NCBI GenBank assembly: GCA_037367405.1
Contig: JAZKJV010001876.1
Location: 1,674,001-1,738,000, forward strand
DNA from: Ottelia alismoides
Lineage: Eukaryota; Streptophyta; Magnoliopsida; Alismatales; Hydrocharitaceae
DNA: 64,000 nt
Direction: 5' to 3'
The translations under genes were made by a program, and so were the position numbers. A model generated the notes under the pieces. That model was given only the letters and a program-made list of their open reading frames with translations, did not search any database and was not told the origin of the DNA. Below, piece by piece: positions 1 through 11,901 of the stretch. Within the stretch, counting starts at the first letter, position 1. Every line of letters begins with the position of its first letter.

Positions 1-2006
1 CTGGAAGCTTCCCCGGAGCTTCTAACCCAGGTAGACTCCTCCATTTTCCTCCCGATCTTCTTCTTCTTTTTCCATCTTTTTCTCCGATTTAATTCGCCCT
101 CCACGAGCATCTTCTCGCTCCACAAATCATCCCCCGAGCTCCGGGAAGGAGCTCTGATCTTCGCGCTCCCCTTAGCTTCTTCAGACGAGGAATTTCACCT
201 TCCACCAATGCCAGCTCTGCCACCGTGGTGGAGCTCGATCACCGGCCACCTTCACATCTTCATAGGCCTCGCATCACACTCCATTCCACTCCACGGACAC
301 AACGCACGCCTCGGCCATCTTCTAACCCCCTTGCATGTACTTCCATCTTGATCGGTCGGGGTCTCATCGGAGATGCATTTGAGCTCCTCCTCCACCGCGC
401 TCCAGAGCATCTCCTCCACCCCTGAGACCATCGGACGCTGCCAGCCTTCCACGCATCTTCCGAGCTACGCCAGAGCCTTCAGCGTCCTTCGTCGACGACG
501 GGAGGACGAGGCGGAGTTAGCCCAGCCTCACCAAAGCCCAGCCTTCTCTGCCGCAGGAGGCGGAGGGCCGTTGGGGGATGACCCCCAGCAGCCGTTTGAT
601 CCTCCTGATCGAACGGTCAGAAGCACTCCACGAATCCTCATTCCGTAGCCGTTGGATCATCCTTGATTCTACGGACCTGATCATGTCACATCGCCCCCTT
701 CATCAAGCTTCAAGGACCGTTGGATAGATCATGATCCAACGGGTCAAGACACGCCAAGCGCCAGCCTTTCAAGGACCGTTGGATCATCTTTGATCCCACG
801 GTCCAGATCCGCCCACGTCGCCCGATCCGAGCCTCTTCCCCGACCACTAGGCTCGGATCACCTGAAGCTTCTCCGAGCCAGATCCGAACCTCCAGAGCCG
901 CCCGAGCCTCGCTCCGAGCCTCCGAATTCCTTCGAGCCTAAGGACCCCCACGTGATCCGCACGTGTGTCCTATGCAAATTGCATCGAGGCCCCTGAAGAT
1001 TTTCAATATTAAATTTCAGTCCCTACCATGCGACCCCACGTAAGGAGCATGTGCCTTGTGGAGAAATTGCATCCATCCCCTCTGCATTATAGGTAATTGC
1101 ATATTAGTCCCTATCAGCGCGTTTTATTTTCAGAAATTTTAATTCCTGCAATTACATTTATACCCTTATCTTTGTACGCATATTTAGGCATTCATATTTT
1201 TCATTTTCGAGTTTGAAAAATTGCATTGTGTAGCTTACATTGTCCTCTTCATTATGTGACATGTGGCATATTTTTGTAAATCAATAGAATTTTCTATTAA
1301 TTAATTGGTTCATTTTTGCTATATTTTGCCCAATTTAACCTCTTAATTGGTAGTAATTTCTCTGTGACTCCAAAAATCCCCCAAAAATCATAGTAGATCT
1401 AGGATAATTAACTTTACCTTGCATAAAAATTTCATCCCAATTGCACACCTCGATGCCTAAATAATTCATTTGGTAAATTTCTTAATTAATTTTTAATAGG
1501 TTCATCTCACATTTATTCCCAAAAATATTGTGATTTGATATTTATTAAAAATAAATTTAGTGAAAAGCACCTTGCATTCATTTTTAAGTCACAGTAGTTT
1601 CTTTTAGTGTCATAAAATTCCAAAAAAATTAATGTAGCCTAACTTCATCCCATTTCATCATCTGGCCAAGTTTCGTAATTTTTTGACTTGATTTGATCAC
1701 CTTTCTGTATTAACTTATAAACTGGCTAGATCTTGCATGTGTCTTGCATAAAAAAATCGAAAAAGACCAAAAAAATTCTTCCTTGAAAATCAAATCTTGG
1801 ACATTGCTAAAAATTTACCTAAGGAGACAGCTGCCTCCCTGAGTCCGACCTTGGGCTTGCCCAAGTAAAATAAATTTGCCACATGTGATTAATTTGATAT
1901 TAATTCAAAGTGGATTTTGATCTTCTCTTATCGTCCGACTACAACGAACATTCTTAAATTAATTTGAATATTAATATGCTCGAATTAATAAGGGTAGTGG
2001 GAAGCA
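1..2006 (+). repeat. Ty3/gypsy LTR 'LTR0', plus orientation, truncated by the window start
   Basis: This is the 3' part (R/U5-like) of a long gypsy LTR. The first kilobase is GC-rich and followed by AT-rich sequence. Near 1829-1880 it carries the 'cctccctgagtccgacc' block, which all gypsy LTRs in this window have 150-200 bp before their end. It is a diverged inverted copy of 2268 to about 4400: the block at 1820-1880 pairs with 2410-2460, the block near 1085-1105 with about 3248-3272, and the hairpin cluster at 592-804 with 3600-3817. The end is placed at the CA at 2005-2006. No primer site or PPT flanks it, so it may be a solo or broken LTR. Short ORFs in the GC-rich part match no protein I know. 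Confidence 0.75.
592..804 (+). repeat. Cluster of four hairpins built on the CCGTTGGATC motif
   Basis: Four short inverted repeats lie in series. 592-616: CCGTTTGATC / GATCGAACGG, 5-nt loop. 642-675: TCCGTAG / CTACGGA, enclosing another CCGTTGGATC. 715-745: GACCGTTGGAT / ATCCAACGGGTC, one bulge. 773-804: GGACCGTTGGATC / GATCCCACGGTCC, one mismatch, 6-nt loop. Each has a counterpart at the mirrored position in the opposite-strand LTR (3600-3817). Function is unknown. Confidence 0.85.
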
Positions 2007-2262
2007 TTTCAATTATATGTAGTAATAACTCTAATATTTAGGCATCTTTTAATCATAACGATCATCATGTAAAAGTTGACCTACAACTATTGTAGGATAG
2101 ACTAGGATTTTGTCACGAAATATCCATTCAATGGTGATTGATGTTTAATCAATTATCTTCATAAGTATTACACATCAATTAATTATGACAAATTCAAATT
2201 TACTCAATTTAAATTGAATGATAAACACATTAAGTAAGAAGATTTGATGATCCAATCATCAT
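2007..2262 (-). mobile_element. Fragment of copia 'A' 5' leader between two gypsy LTRs
   Basis: This short AT-rich spacer separates the two oppositely oriented gypsy LTRs. It contains CCTACAA-CTA-TTGTAGG (2080-2096) with flanks that closely match the leader of copia CD at about 20685-20730. I therefore read it as leader of the copia whose 5' LTR is 6543-9041, cut off by the solo LTR insertion at 2268. Only about 60 bp align convincingly; the rest is AT-rich and ambiguous. Confidence 0.55.
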
Positions 2263-3599
2263 CCCACTAATGTTGCCTTGTCTACCCTTGTTAATTCAAT
2301 CAAATTAACATTCAAATTAATTGTTTAAATTCGTTGTCGTCAAGTTAACGAGACTTCTTCAAAAATACCACTTCAGTTTATACTCAATTTAATGCGAGCG
2401 ACATATTTTTATTTTTCTTGGGCAAGCCCAAGGTCGAACTCAGGGAGGCAGCTTTCTCCTTAGGTGACTTTTACGTGAATTCAGAGATCAGATCTTCAGA
2501 AGGATATTTTTTGGTTTTTTTAGCCATTTTTAAGCAAGAAAGGAAAAACAATGCAGTTTCAGGCCAATTTAACAAGTTAATTCAAAGAGACGATAAATTG
2601 AAGTCCAAAAATCATGAAAATTGGTCAAAGTATGGAATGCTATGAACCTAAGTGTCTACAATTTTTTGGAATTTTTCGACTCTAAATGAATTTACTATAA
2701 ATTATATATGAATGCAAGGTCATTTTTGCAAAATTAATTTTGATAAATACCAAAATAATTACTTCCAGATATAAAAAATATCCTAGATATATCTACGTAT
2801 GATGAATCCAGGAAAATTAATAAACCTAAAATTCTATGTGAATTGGACCTATTAAAAATAAATTAAGAAAATCACTACTTAATTTATTCATGCCTCATGG
2901 TGCATGCAAGTGCAATGACTTTTTGGTACGGTGTAGGGTACTTTATCCTAAGTCTAATGTGCTTTTATGGTGATTTTTAGAGCAAAAAGGAATTTAATAT
3001 GAATTAAAAGGCACACAATAGGCAAAATATTGAAAATTCCACCAATTTAATATTATTGAATTCCAAAAGACTCACAAAAATAAAACAAGTGTCACATAAG
3101 ATAAAGGACAAGTTAGGCTACAACATGCAATTTTAGGATTAAAAATGATGCTAAATGGACACCTAAATATGTGTGCAAAGACAAGGACCAAATTGCAAAT
3201 ACAGAAAATAAAAGTTACTGAAATAAAACGTGATGACAAGGACTTAATTGCAATTACCTATAATACGGAGGGGTGGATGCAAATTTCCCAAGAAGACACA
3301 CGTCCTTCGCGTGATGCGCCTGGTAGGGACCAATTTGTAATTTTTGAAAGTTGTAGGGGTCTCTGTTTAAATTACCCAATCCCCATGTGAGAACCATTTG
3401 CGGGGCTAGGCTCGGATGACGATGGAAGCTCGGACGAAGGCTCAGAGGGGGAGGCTCGTATCAGCCTCGGGTCTGCTTCGGTTGCTCCAAGCCTAGGGTC
3501 GTGGACGAGGCTCGGAGTCTCCACGTGGCGAATGCTGAGCCACTAGATCAAAAGTTATCCAACGGCGGTAGAGGCTGGAAACATTGTGCGATCAAGGAC

Positions 3600-3817
3600 C
3601 GTTGGATCTGGGTGATCCAACGATATCTAGAGTTGTGGTTGATGGCGACGTGGCTCAATATTGGTCGTTGGATCGATATGGATCCAACGGAGGTTGAAGC
3701 TCAGGGTAGCTGCTACGTGGCGCGATCAAAGACCATTAGATATGAATCATCCAACGGTGGCGTGCTTGGGGCGACGTGGCGAGATGAGTACCGTCAGATT
3801 AGGAAGATCCAACAGTG
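3600..3817 (-). repeat. Hairpin cluster in LTR1, counterpart of 592-804
   Basis: 3600-3622: CGTTGGATC / GATCCAACG, perfect 9-bp stem, 5-nt loop. 3666-3689: CGTTGGATC / GATCCAACG, perfect. About 3731-3759: ACCATTAGAT / ATCCAACGGT, weaker. About 3790-3817: CCGTCAGATT / AGATCCAACAG, weak. Order and spacing mirror the cluster in the oppositely oriented LTR0. Confidence 0.75.
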
Positions 3818-4618
3818 GATGTGTTTCATCTTCTTCGGTCTGCCGCCTCCTGCGGCGGACTTGGCAGGGATCCGGTCAAGAGCTCCTTGCTCCACCTCGT
3901 TCTATGGTGATCGATGAAGCTCGCTGATAGCTCCTGAGATGGTTGGATTGATCGTGGGAGTGTAGGGGAGCTACCAGAGGTCCTAGAAGCCATAGTGGAG
4001 GTTCGTGGGCCGGAGATGTCGAAGCTCGAGTGACGCTCTGGCGTCGCTCCAATCAGTGAAGATAAGTGTACAAGCAGGGTTAGTTCATGCCAAGAAGCAA
4101 GTGCATCGTGTTTGTGGGAGGTGCGCAAGTGTGGTGAGGCCTGAGGCGTGCAGTGGTGACGGTCGGAGGTGGTGTTCCGCCATGACCAGCGGAGCTGTGG
4201 TCGGAGTGAAGTGCGTCGGGTCGTCGGGGCGAACGAAGGAGTGCACGAATATCGGAGATTCAAGGCGAAGCTTGGTGGATATTCGATGGACGTTGAAATC
4301 GATCAGAGAAGCGGAATAAAATTGGAGAAAAATGCGAGGAAAGGAGGTAGAGATCGTAGAAGGTGATGGAGGGGTCTATCTGGGGTCAGAAGCTCGGAGA
4401 AGAGCTTCATGGTCTTCACTCAAGGGCTGGTAAAGTCTCGAGCTCGTGCAGCGTCATGGAGGAGCTGTGACACGGTGGAGGTGTGTCGCGGATCTCTCCG
4501 GAGGTAGTTGGTCGTCTTCGCTCGATGTCGTGCCAAATCGCTGCCACTGATGAGGAGAGTAGAGCTCGGGGGTGCCTCCTGTACTGGCGGATGGGGTTGA
4601 AGCTTGCCAGAGGTGGTG

Positions 4619-4626
4619 TATTTATA
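4619..4626 (-). promoter_or_regulatory. TATA box of LTR1 (TATAAATA on the minus strand)
   Basis: The plus strand reads TATTTATA. The position, with U3 to the right and the GC-rich transcribed core to the left, matches the TATA boxes of the other gypsy LTRs at 29722, 41189 and 49317. Confidence 0.65.
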
Positions 4627-4864
4627 GAAAGAAGGTGTGAGTCCGGGTGACGGAGGGAGTGGTTTGCGTAGGGTTGTGGATCGAATAGAGAGGGATTCGT
4701 GGTAGAAGTGGCCTATGGCGAGGATGGTGGAGGTGTGGCCCTCATCGTGGAGCAGTCAATGGGTGGAGATGGTGGTTGTAGAGGCGGAGAAAATAGGAAT
4801 GGGCCGGCGAGTAGGCGAATTGGGTGACGTGCACAAGGAAGGCGTCCCGAGGTAGGAGACGATG

Positions 4865-4900
4865 TCTCAACCATTGGATCTTGTGATCCAATGGTTGAGA
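4865..4900. repeat. Perfect 16-bp hairpin with 4-nt loop
   Basis: TCTCAACCATTGGATC (4865-4880), loop TTGT, then its exact reverse complement (4885-4900). It lies upstream of the LTR1 TATA box on the minus strand. It is the longest perfect stem I found in the window and uses the same (A/C)CGTTGGATC-like core as the other LTR hairpins. Confidence 0.9.
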
Positions 4901-6082
4901 ATTGGGCATTCACAAGCAGCTCAGATTACATCCCAGCATCGCCATTGAAGGGCGATGGATGTGACACGCGGCAGGCGTAGGTGCGGGTGCTGGTGAGCAG
5001 CCCAGATGCGATATGGGGAAGCAATCAAACGTCGTTGGGGAGTTGCGGGATGGATGGCCTGGATGGAAACGATCGAATGGCACATTGTAAACCACGTGGC
5101 GCAAGGTGATAGAGGCGGAAATGAGTGGCCATGATGAGATCTGACCAATCATCCAAGGTTTGGCATTGAGGCGGGGATGAGCAACTTGGATCTGTAGAAG
5201 GGGAGACCATCAGGTGGTTGTGGAGTGTGCGACGTGGCGCGGTTAGATGAGAGTGCTAGTGGGCGGCCCAGGTGCGATCTGGGCCTTGATCGGGTGGTTG
5301 AGGTTTGATGCGGAGTGGTTGGTTGGGATTGAGAAGTAGAAGGCGCCATCAAATGGTGAAGGAAGAGGGGCGCGTGGCATGTTATGAGCAGACCGCGTGG
5401 CGCAACCAGAGGTCGCCACGTGTCCTGATCTGGATGGTTAAAAGAAAATGTGAGATAAGGGAGAGAAGATGGACGAATTTGGAAAAACTCAAAACATGAA
5501 AGTTGTAGATCTTGATGAGACCTACAAGTTTTATGTATGACCAAAAGTGGGAGTAATGTCAAATAAAGTACTAAAATACAAGGGTACAAATATACATACA
5601 TATGGTGTACAATGGGGTCCCAAAACCCAAGTTTTACATATGAGCTTTGATTGAAATGAAATTGGTCTCATTTCGAAGGTCTCTGAATGTGTATTAATTT
5701 AAAAGTGAGCAGATCTAGATGGAGGTTGTATGAGAGAGATATGTACATTCTAATGTCTAAGGTCTCCATCTGGGTTTGGGGTTTTAATGGGTAATTATTC
5801 AAGTTAGAAATTTTTGGTATTTCCCTTGTATTATTAGTCAATAATATATACAATATAGAGTTGGTTTTATTGTATTTGGAGTTAATATAGAATATATGCA
5901 AATAGGTGAAATACAGGTGAATATTTACAAGTGTTTTAGGCTTCTTATTTAATGCTAAAATGTGGATATTACTTATGCATGCATGAATGCCAATTATGCA
6001 ATATAGGTAGAAATATGCATCTAATTACTTGGGAACAAAGCTCTATTTTCAACTTTTGGAGTGATGAATCACAGATTCATCA

Positions 6083-6540
6083 CCCACCCATTGCAATTAA
6101 ATATGGAAAATCTGGAGCAAACGGATTCAGAATCGCATGAAATAAATTCGAGCAGCTTGTTGGTTTGATTCTCTACTTAATCTAGGTATTTATTTCAAGT
6201 TTCATGATAAGAAAACAATAAGAAAATTTTAATTTCTTATATATCCGTGAATGCATACAAAAACATTTATTGTGAAACTATTCGAAAATTTATTCATGCA
6301 CTTTTCATCCCAACACATGGATACTATTTTGGGAAAATATTTAGAAAACATAATTACATTTTATGATGCAAAAAATTCATCCAAATAGTGTACAATTAGT
6401 GGCTTTTCATATCAGTGAAAAATGATTCGAAACATGCATCTTATCCACAAACAACGTGTCCCCACGCATCCGATATACAAAAACTTGTTCACCTAGGGTT
6501 TTGAATCATATCCAAGACCTTGAAAAGGTTGTGATACCAC
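6083..6540 (-). mobile_element. Copia 'A' leader remnant ending at a degenerate primer binding site
   Basis: The sequence between solo LTR1 and copia LTR A ends with a plus-strand 'tgatacca' (6529-6540). Its reverse complement, TGGTATCACAAC, differs at two positions from the initiator-Met PBS TGGTATCAGAGC. Two bases later LTR A starts with TGAAGG, the same spacing as at 21390 and 25670. Just inward, 'atcatatccaa' matches the PBS-proximal leader of copia CD near 21345. No coding sequence is visible. Confidence 0.6.
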
Positions 6541-6542
6541 TT

Positions 6543-9041
6543 GAAGGCTAGAGTTTAGGCCTTTTGCATCACAGAAGCGTGAAGATCGCATCATATGTGA
6601 TCAAGAGCGACTGGTCGTACTAGTTGCTCAAGGAAGCAGAAATTAAATAATCTTTAAAGAGATGAAATCGTATGATTTTAGAAAACTTCTCAATTTTTTA
6701 ATAAATATCACAAATAGGTTCATAGGAATAGTTTTTGAAGCATGGTTGCAATCGCCAATATGTAAAGTAAGATATTATCCTTTCTCAAGTCTGATCCAAC
6801 GAAGGTCACACTTACAGGTGCGTGGATGAGATGCGTGCTTCCCACAATCCAAGTTGAAGATCAGAATGAGGAGTCTCCTTATTTATTCAAATGATGCTTC
6901 TTCATGAGTGGAGCACACCAAAGAAGATGGAGATCCACGAGAAGTTGATTTGGTAGTATAGTGGCATGGCGATGATGACGATATTCTCTAGGTTAACATA
7001 TGGATGGATACATGTTGAGAAAGCGAGACTTGTTATCTTTTGTGTAATAGAAATGGTTAGGTCTACCATTTCTTTTTTACTAAATTGGATGGTGGAGATG
7101 CACTCCAAAATCAAATCAGTGGTTGAGATTTTGTTGTAAAACTTTTCAACAATAATTAATTTAATTAAAAAGAAACTAAATATGTTGTAAAATATTCTTA
7201 ACATATTTAGTATCAATTAAATCAAAAATCCCCGCAATGAGATAGGACTAGAGAGCCTCCTTCCATGCTAAGGGGAAAGGAGACAACCTCCTTCCCCTTA
7301 TACATGGTAGATGATCACTTTGATTGGAGAGAGAAAATCTCTTTCCAATCCTAATGTAATATTATTATATTAAATCTTATTTCATGGAAGCTTTTGTTAA
7401 CAAAATATCACCAAATAATTATTGCAAATTATTTTCAATGATTGCAAAAAAATCATTGACAAATATGAATCAAATTCAATAATCCAATAAAATGTAAATT
7501 ACACTTATAATTAATTGTTCAATGTGAATCCAATTCACATCAACATCTAATTCGTAAAACTTGTTTACAATTGGCTCTCTCTAATATAATATAAATCACA
7601 TTTATAATATTTATGATTAATATGGATAGTGATATCCACATTGTTCATATCCTTGACAATTAAATGATATTTAATTATCTTGGATGAATCTTCTAATGTG
7701 CCCAAATAATATGAACCACATTCACATTATTCATGATAATTAAATCACATTTAACTGTGATTTTCCTCAATGCGCATATGCATTATCAACATTGTAATTA
7801 TTCTTGAACTCTTTCATAATAATGTGTTTTCTCTAAGATAAGGACATGGAGATTGTATCTTCCTTTTATAGTGACTTGGATATTGAGATCATATCTCAAA
7901 TCAAAATCAAGGGGACTTATCAAAGATGTTTGATTGAATTAAAGTTGTAAATCTATTCTTCTTAATGTATGTGAAATGTCCGACATTTGGACTAAGATTA
8001 GATTATTTCTCTATTGAGAGGAGTCACTAAAATTCAAACATATTTCGTCACTTCCTCAGAATGGAAGTGTCATGTTTATACGATCATTTATGATCACGTC
8101 GCCCTCGAGTATTCCTAATACCCATACATCCTGCATACTAGAAGACCTCGAATAAACCCAATGTTTTAGATCACTTAGGGACTGTCTTCTTTAGGTTTTT
8201 ATCATTAAGTTTCTCATTCGATCGTTGGGAAATGGTATTGATCATATACTTTACAAATGCATATATCATACCTAGGTATTGATCATATAGTTTACAAAAG
8301 CATATACCATACCTATGTATTGATCATATACCTTCCAAACACATATATCAAACCTACAAATTCAATCAAGCTTCCAAAGCGAGACGACTGCATGGAATTC
8401 GATGCCAATATCGTATGAGTAAGATCATGTCTTTCGATTCAGTAATGAACCTATATGATTCCTATGAGAGATTGTATTACTCATATGCCCTTTTATGAAT
8501 ATCAGCTCTATGGTGTATAGACCTTGATTAAATCATCAACCTATCGGTCTGCCAAATATACATAATCAGATATATAGTAACACATCTATCTCCGGTCAGA
8601 GGATGCATGCCTATACGATGACAATATATGACATAGCTCCCGGTTATCTCGATCTCATTAAATTAAATCTTTGACCTAACTTATCAAACACCTTTGAATA
8701 TCTATTCCTGTGTAGAGGACCTGCATCAAGAGGTCAATTATATGTCATCCTGTAGAGAAGAATCACTATCTTATTCTCAAGATGGAGATCCTCTCTTAAC
8801 AATCACTTGACAATGCTTGATGAGTACTCAGTCTTACTCTTTAGATATCATTCAAGCACGAGCATTTATGATTCAACATTTGAATCAATAGTTGTATGAC
8901 TATTAAGATGGCCATGGTACATAACCCTAATTGTACTAAGGGGCCTATTATGAAAATTAGTTATTCTTCATTTAAGATTAGGGAATGATTTCTAATAACA
9001 TTTATTGCATAATGGTTCGCCTTGGGCTCGCATGTCCAACA
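6543..9041 (-). repeat. Ty1/copia LTR 'A' (5' LTR of a minus-strand element)
   Basis: It begins TGAAGG on the plus strand and ends TCCAACA, the termini of every copia LTR here; in element orientation it runs TGTTGGACATG...CCTTCA. Length is about 2.5 kb, like LTRs B, C and E. A PBS remnant borders it on the left, so it is a 5' LTR. On the right it abuts gypsy G2 pol, and ATCAC (9042-9046) would be one copy of its TSD. The partner 3' LTR is not in the window. 8220-8345 contains a local near-tandem repeat of 'tattgatcatatactttacaaa-gcatatatcatacctag' type, three imperfect copies. Confidence 0.85.
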
Positions 9042-9334
9042 ATCACATGGCCGAATTTATCCCTCGGAGATCAGAAACGTTCCAATCAAGATTCTTGTTG
9101 TTTTTATCTAGACCCTAATAGGTAGAAAGATTCTTTATAAATAGTTAATCATGAACTAATGATGACCAGATATTGTCCATGATCACCAACAAGGAAAGCA
9201 TACTTAAGATTTGTTGGAAGCAAATTTAATTCAGACGGAGTCTGAGTTAACTTTTTAGTAACCTTTGAAACATGTCTGGTAGTTGGTGTATGATTTGCCA
9301 ATAAGTTGTTGTTTACGTTAGTCACTATTGGCTC
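9042..9334 (-). pseudogene. pol: Gypsy G2 pol fragment: pre-RT linker and start of RT
   Basis: On the minus strand 9149-9334 encodes a linker ending LLPTNLKYAFLVGDHGQYL, the conserved Athila-type stretch before RT. Beyond it, in another frame, 9042-9120 reads DKNNKNLDWNVSDLRGINS, the start of the RT region. The fragment is cut on the left by copia LTR A and on the right by copia BE. Its coding continues in register with 42636-42860, where the acidic linker upstream of this point is found, so both flanks of BE belong to one gypsy element. A frameshift lies near 9140. Confidence 0.8.
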
Positions 9335-11886
9335 TGAATGATATGGAATAATCCTTAAGCGCATCGTGGAAGCGTGAGGATCGTATCTTATATTATCGAA
9401 AACGACTAGTTACACTAGTTGTTCTATGAGGCAAAATTTAAATTTTTTTTCATGCGATAAAACCACATGATCCAAGAATGATTCTCGGATCGTATCATCT
9501 AAACCACATCAAAGATAAAGGAATACATCTTGTAGCATTGTTGCGATCAAGTCTCTATGAAAAAAGAGACCTCCTGCTCAACTCCTATCTTCCGAGAAGA
9601 CGCTTGCGAGAATAGGGATGAACCGTGTGATCCTCACAATCCAATATGTTGATCCAAGAAAGGGAACTCCTGATCTCGTCGCATGAGATCAAACATCTTC
9701 TTCGTGAGTAATGCACATCAAAGAAGATGGAGAACTAAGAGTCGTCGATGCGGTAGCACCACAATGGAGCGATGACGAATTCTTCTTCTCTCTAGGGTTA
9801 GGTGGACAGCCACCAATGGAGAGAGAGGAATGGAGGGCATGAATGAAGAGAAAGGAGAGAGCTTCTTGTTAAGATGTTAACCTCTCGGAAGGGCAAGGGG
9901 TGCCTCTCCTTATATATGATTTTGGGAGTCCATGGATCATAATCCATGGATTACACAAAATCAATGGATGAGATTTATTTATGCTTCTTTCAATGGCCAA
10001 GATGTTGTTGGTCAAAACACAACAATTAATTTAATTTAGATTAAATTTATCTGATAAATCAGAATAATTTAATTCTAAATCAAATAAAGCATACATGGAG
10101 ATTTTAGGATGGAGATTGCACCCCTCCATATAGAGTGGATGACCACCCATTCCATATAGGAATTGGTGGCCATCCACCCTTCCAATATGGAATGGTGGAA
10201 TCTCCATGCAATCTCATGCAATCTTGTGAGATTGCATTATTCCTTGAAAATCTCCATGATTTTACAAAAACACTTTTTGTAAAATATTCTACAAAAATAA
10301 TTCATATTTATTTTGAGAACATTGCAATCTTGCCATTAGAAAATTGCGAATCACATTCACAACCGAAAATAAAATGTGACTTACATTTTCAATTAATTAT
10401 ACAATGTGAATCCAATTCATACCAATAATTAATAAGCTCTCTCTAATATATTAAAAATTTCATTTATAGTATATCATGAATAATTGGATATTGCTATCCA
10501 CATTATTCTTATCCATAATAATTAAATCACATTTAATTATATTGGATGATCATTCATTCATCCTAATAATGTGAATCAAAATTCACAACATTCAAGACAA
10601 TTAAATCACATTTAATTGTCCATTTCTCAGTGCTTATATATATATATATCATTAATGGAATTATTCTTGAGCTCTTTCAAGAATAATGCATTTTCTCCGC
10701 AGATACTTGGAGATAAGGACAGGGTGATTGTATTGTTCCACGTATAGTGACTTGGATATTGAGATCACATCTCAAATCCAGATTTCATGGACCTCTCATA
10801 GATGCTTGATTAAATCAAGACCGTAAATCTAATCTTCTTATTGCATCTGAATCTTATTCAGATGCAATGTCCAACACTTGAACCAAGATCAGATTACTTC
10901 TCTACTAAGAGGAGTCACTAAAATCCAAACCTATTTCATCACTCCCTCATAATGGAAGCGTCATGGTTATACAATCGTTTATGATCACATCACCCTCAGG
11001 TATTCCTAATACATGTACATCTTGCATACCGAAAGACCTATGATAAACCCAAAGATATAGATCAATTTTACACTATCATCTTCAGGGTATTATCATCAAG
11101 TTTCTCAATCTTGGTCATTGGAAATTGGTATCGATCATATGCTTTCCCAAAGCATATATCATTCCTTCAAATTCTTTCCATGCTTCCAAAGCACGATGAC
11201 CATGCATGGAATTTGATCGGTCCCAATACCTCATTAGTAGGCGCATGTCTTCTGGTTCACAAGTGAACCTGCATCATCCCTTTGAGAGATCATATTACTC
11301 ATATACCCTTACATGCAAACCAACTCACAGGTGTATTGACCTTAGTTAGGTCATCAACCTATTGGTCTGCAAAATGTACACACTCATAAATATAGTAACA
11401 CATTTGTATCTGGTCAAAGGATGTTTACCTATAGTATGACAGTATCCAACATAGAACTTAGGTTATCTTGATCTCGTTATGTAAACTCTTTGACCTAACT
11501 AATCTGACACCTCCGAATCACTATTCCCATGTAGAGGACATGCATGAAGAGGTCGGTCAGATATCGGCCTTAATGAGAAAAGGATTAACATCTCCTACTC
11601 AAGATGGAGATCATCTCTTAATTTGATGGTGCTTGATGAGTCTTCAATCTAATTCCTTACATATCCATCCAAGCACTAGCTTATGATTCAATTAATGAAT
11701 CAACAGATGTATGATTATTAAGACGGACATGGTACATAACCGTAATTGTACAGAGGGACCTTATGGTGCATTCATTCAATTAATCTAAGAAAAAGAGTGA
11801 AACAATCAATAGCTTTTATTGATAAATCATATATTACAATAACATTTATTGTAGGAATGGTTCGCCTCGGGCTCACATGGCTAACA
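9335..11886 (-). repeat. Copia BE 3' LTR (LTR B)
   Basis: Starts TGAATGATATGG, corresponding to TGAAGGATATG in LTR E, and ends CTAACA immediately before the PPT. Length 2552 bp. The distal half contains a thymine-rich (minus strand) AT region and a conserved end block 'ggttcgcctcgggctcacatg' shared by all copia LTRs here. Minus-strand TATA at 9910-9916. Confidence 0.88.
9910..9916 (-). promoter_or_regulatory. TATA box of copia LTR B
   Basis: The minus strand reads TATATAAGGAGAGG. The same motif occurs at the corresponding place in LTR E (26250-26256) and LTR G (63141-63147). Confidence 0.6.
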
Positions 11887-11896
11887 ATCTCCCACT
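11887..11896 (-). other. Polypurine tract of copia BE
   Basis: The minus strand reads AGTGGGAGAT directly before TGTTAG, the LTR start. This is the canonical plant copia PPT. It lies 5 bp past the RNase H stop codon (11902-11904). Confidence 0.85.
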
Positions 11897-11901
11897 AGCC
11901 C

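Larger units (their letters stand above)
2268..6082 (-). mobile_element. Ty3/gypsy solo LTR 'LTR1', minus orientation, TSD CCCAC
   Basis: A 3.8-kb LTR with no internal domain. The right terminus is TGATGAATC-ACA-GATTCATCA (6062-6082), the same terminal hairpin seen on the LTRs of G1 and G3. The left terminus follows the 'gcctccctgagttcga' block (reverse strand, near 2440) by about 170 bp, as in the other gypsy LTRs. The 5-bp sequence CCCAC flanks it at 2263-2267 and 6083-6087. A minus-strand TATA box lies at 4619-4626. The core (about 3400-5400) is GC-rich with many ATCCAACGG-type inverted repeats. About 5590-5760 aligns with 29400-29550 of G1's LTR. A solo LTR normally arises by LTR-LTR recombination; that origin is inferred. 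The first bases (TA instead of TG) suggest a point change at the terminus. Confidence 0.75.

Noticed and set aside
225..996. GC-rich ORFs as a host gene
   Set aside because: The region is part of LTR0 and is mirrored in LTR1; the ORFs are not conserved between the copies and match no protein family.
1..4400. A foldback or long-TIR DNA transposon formed by the inverted arms
   Set aside because: The right arm continues to 6082 with a gypsy terminal hairpin, a TATA box and its own TSD (CCCAC), and both arms match gypsy LTR structure. Two LTRs in opposite orientation explain it better.
8220..8345. CRISPR-like spaced repeats
   Set aside because: Only three imperfect copies of an AT-rich phrase within a copia LTR, and it recurs in LTR C as ordinary LTR sequence. 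There are no spacers and no cas genes.
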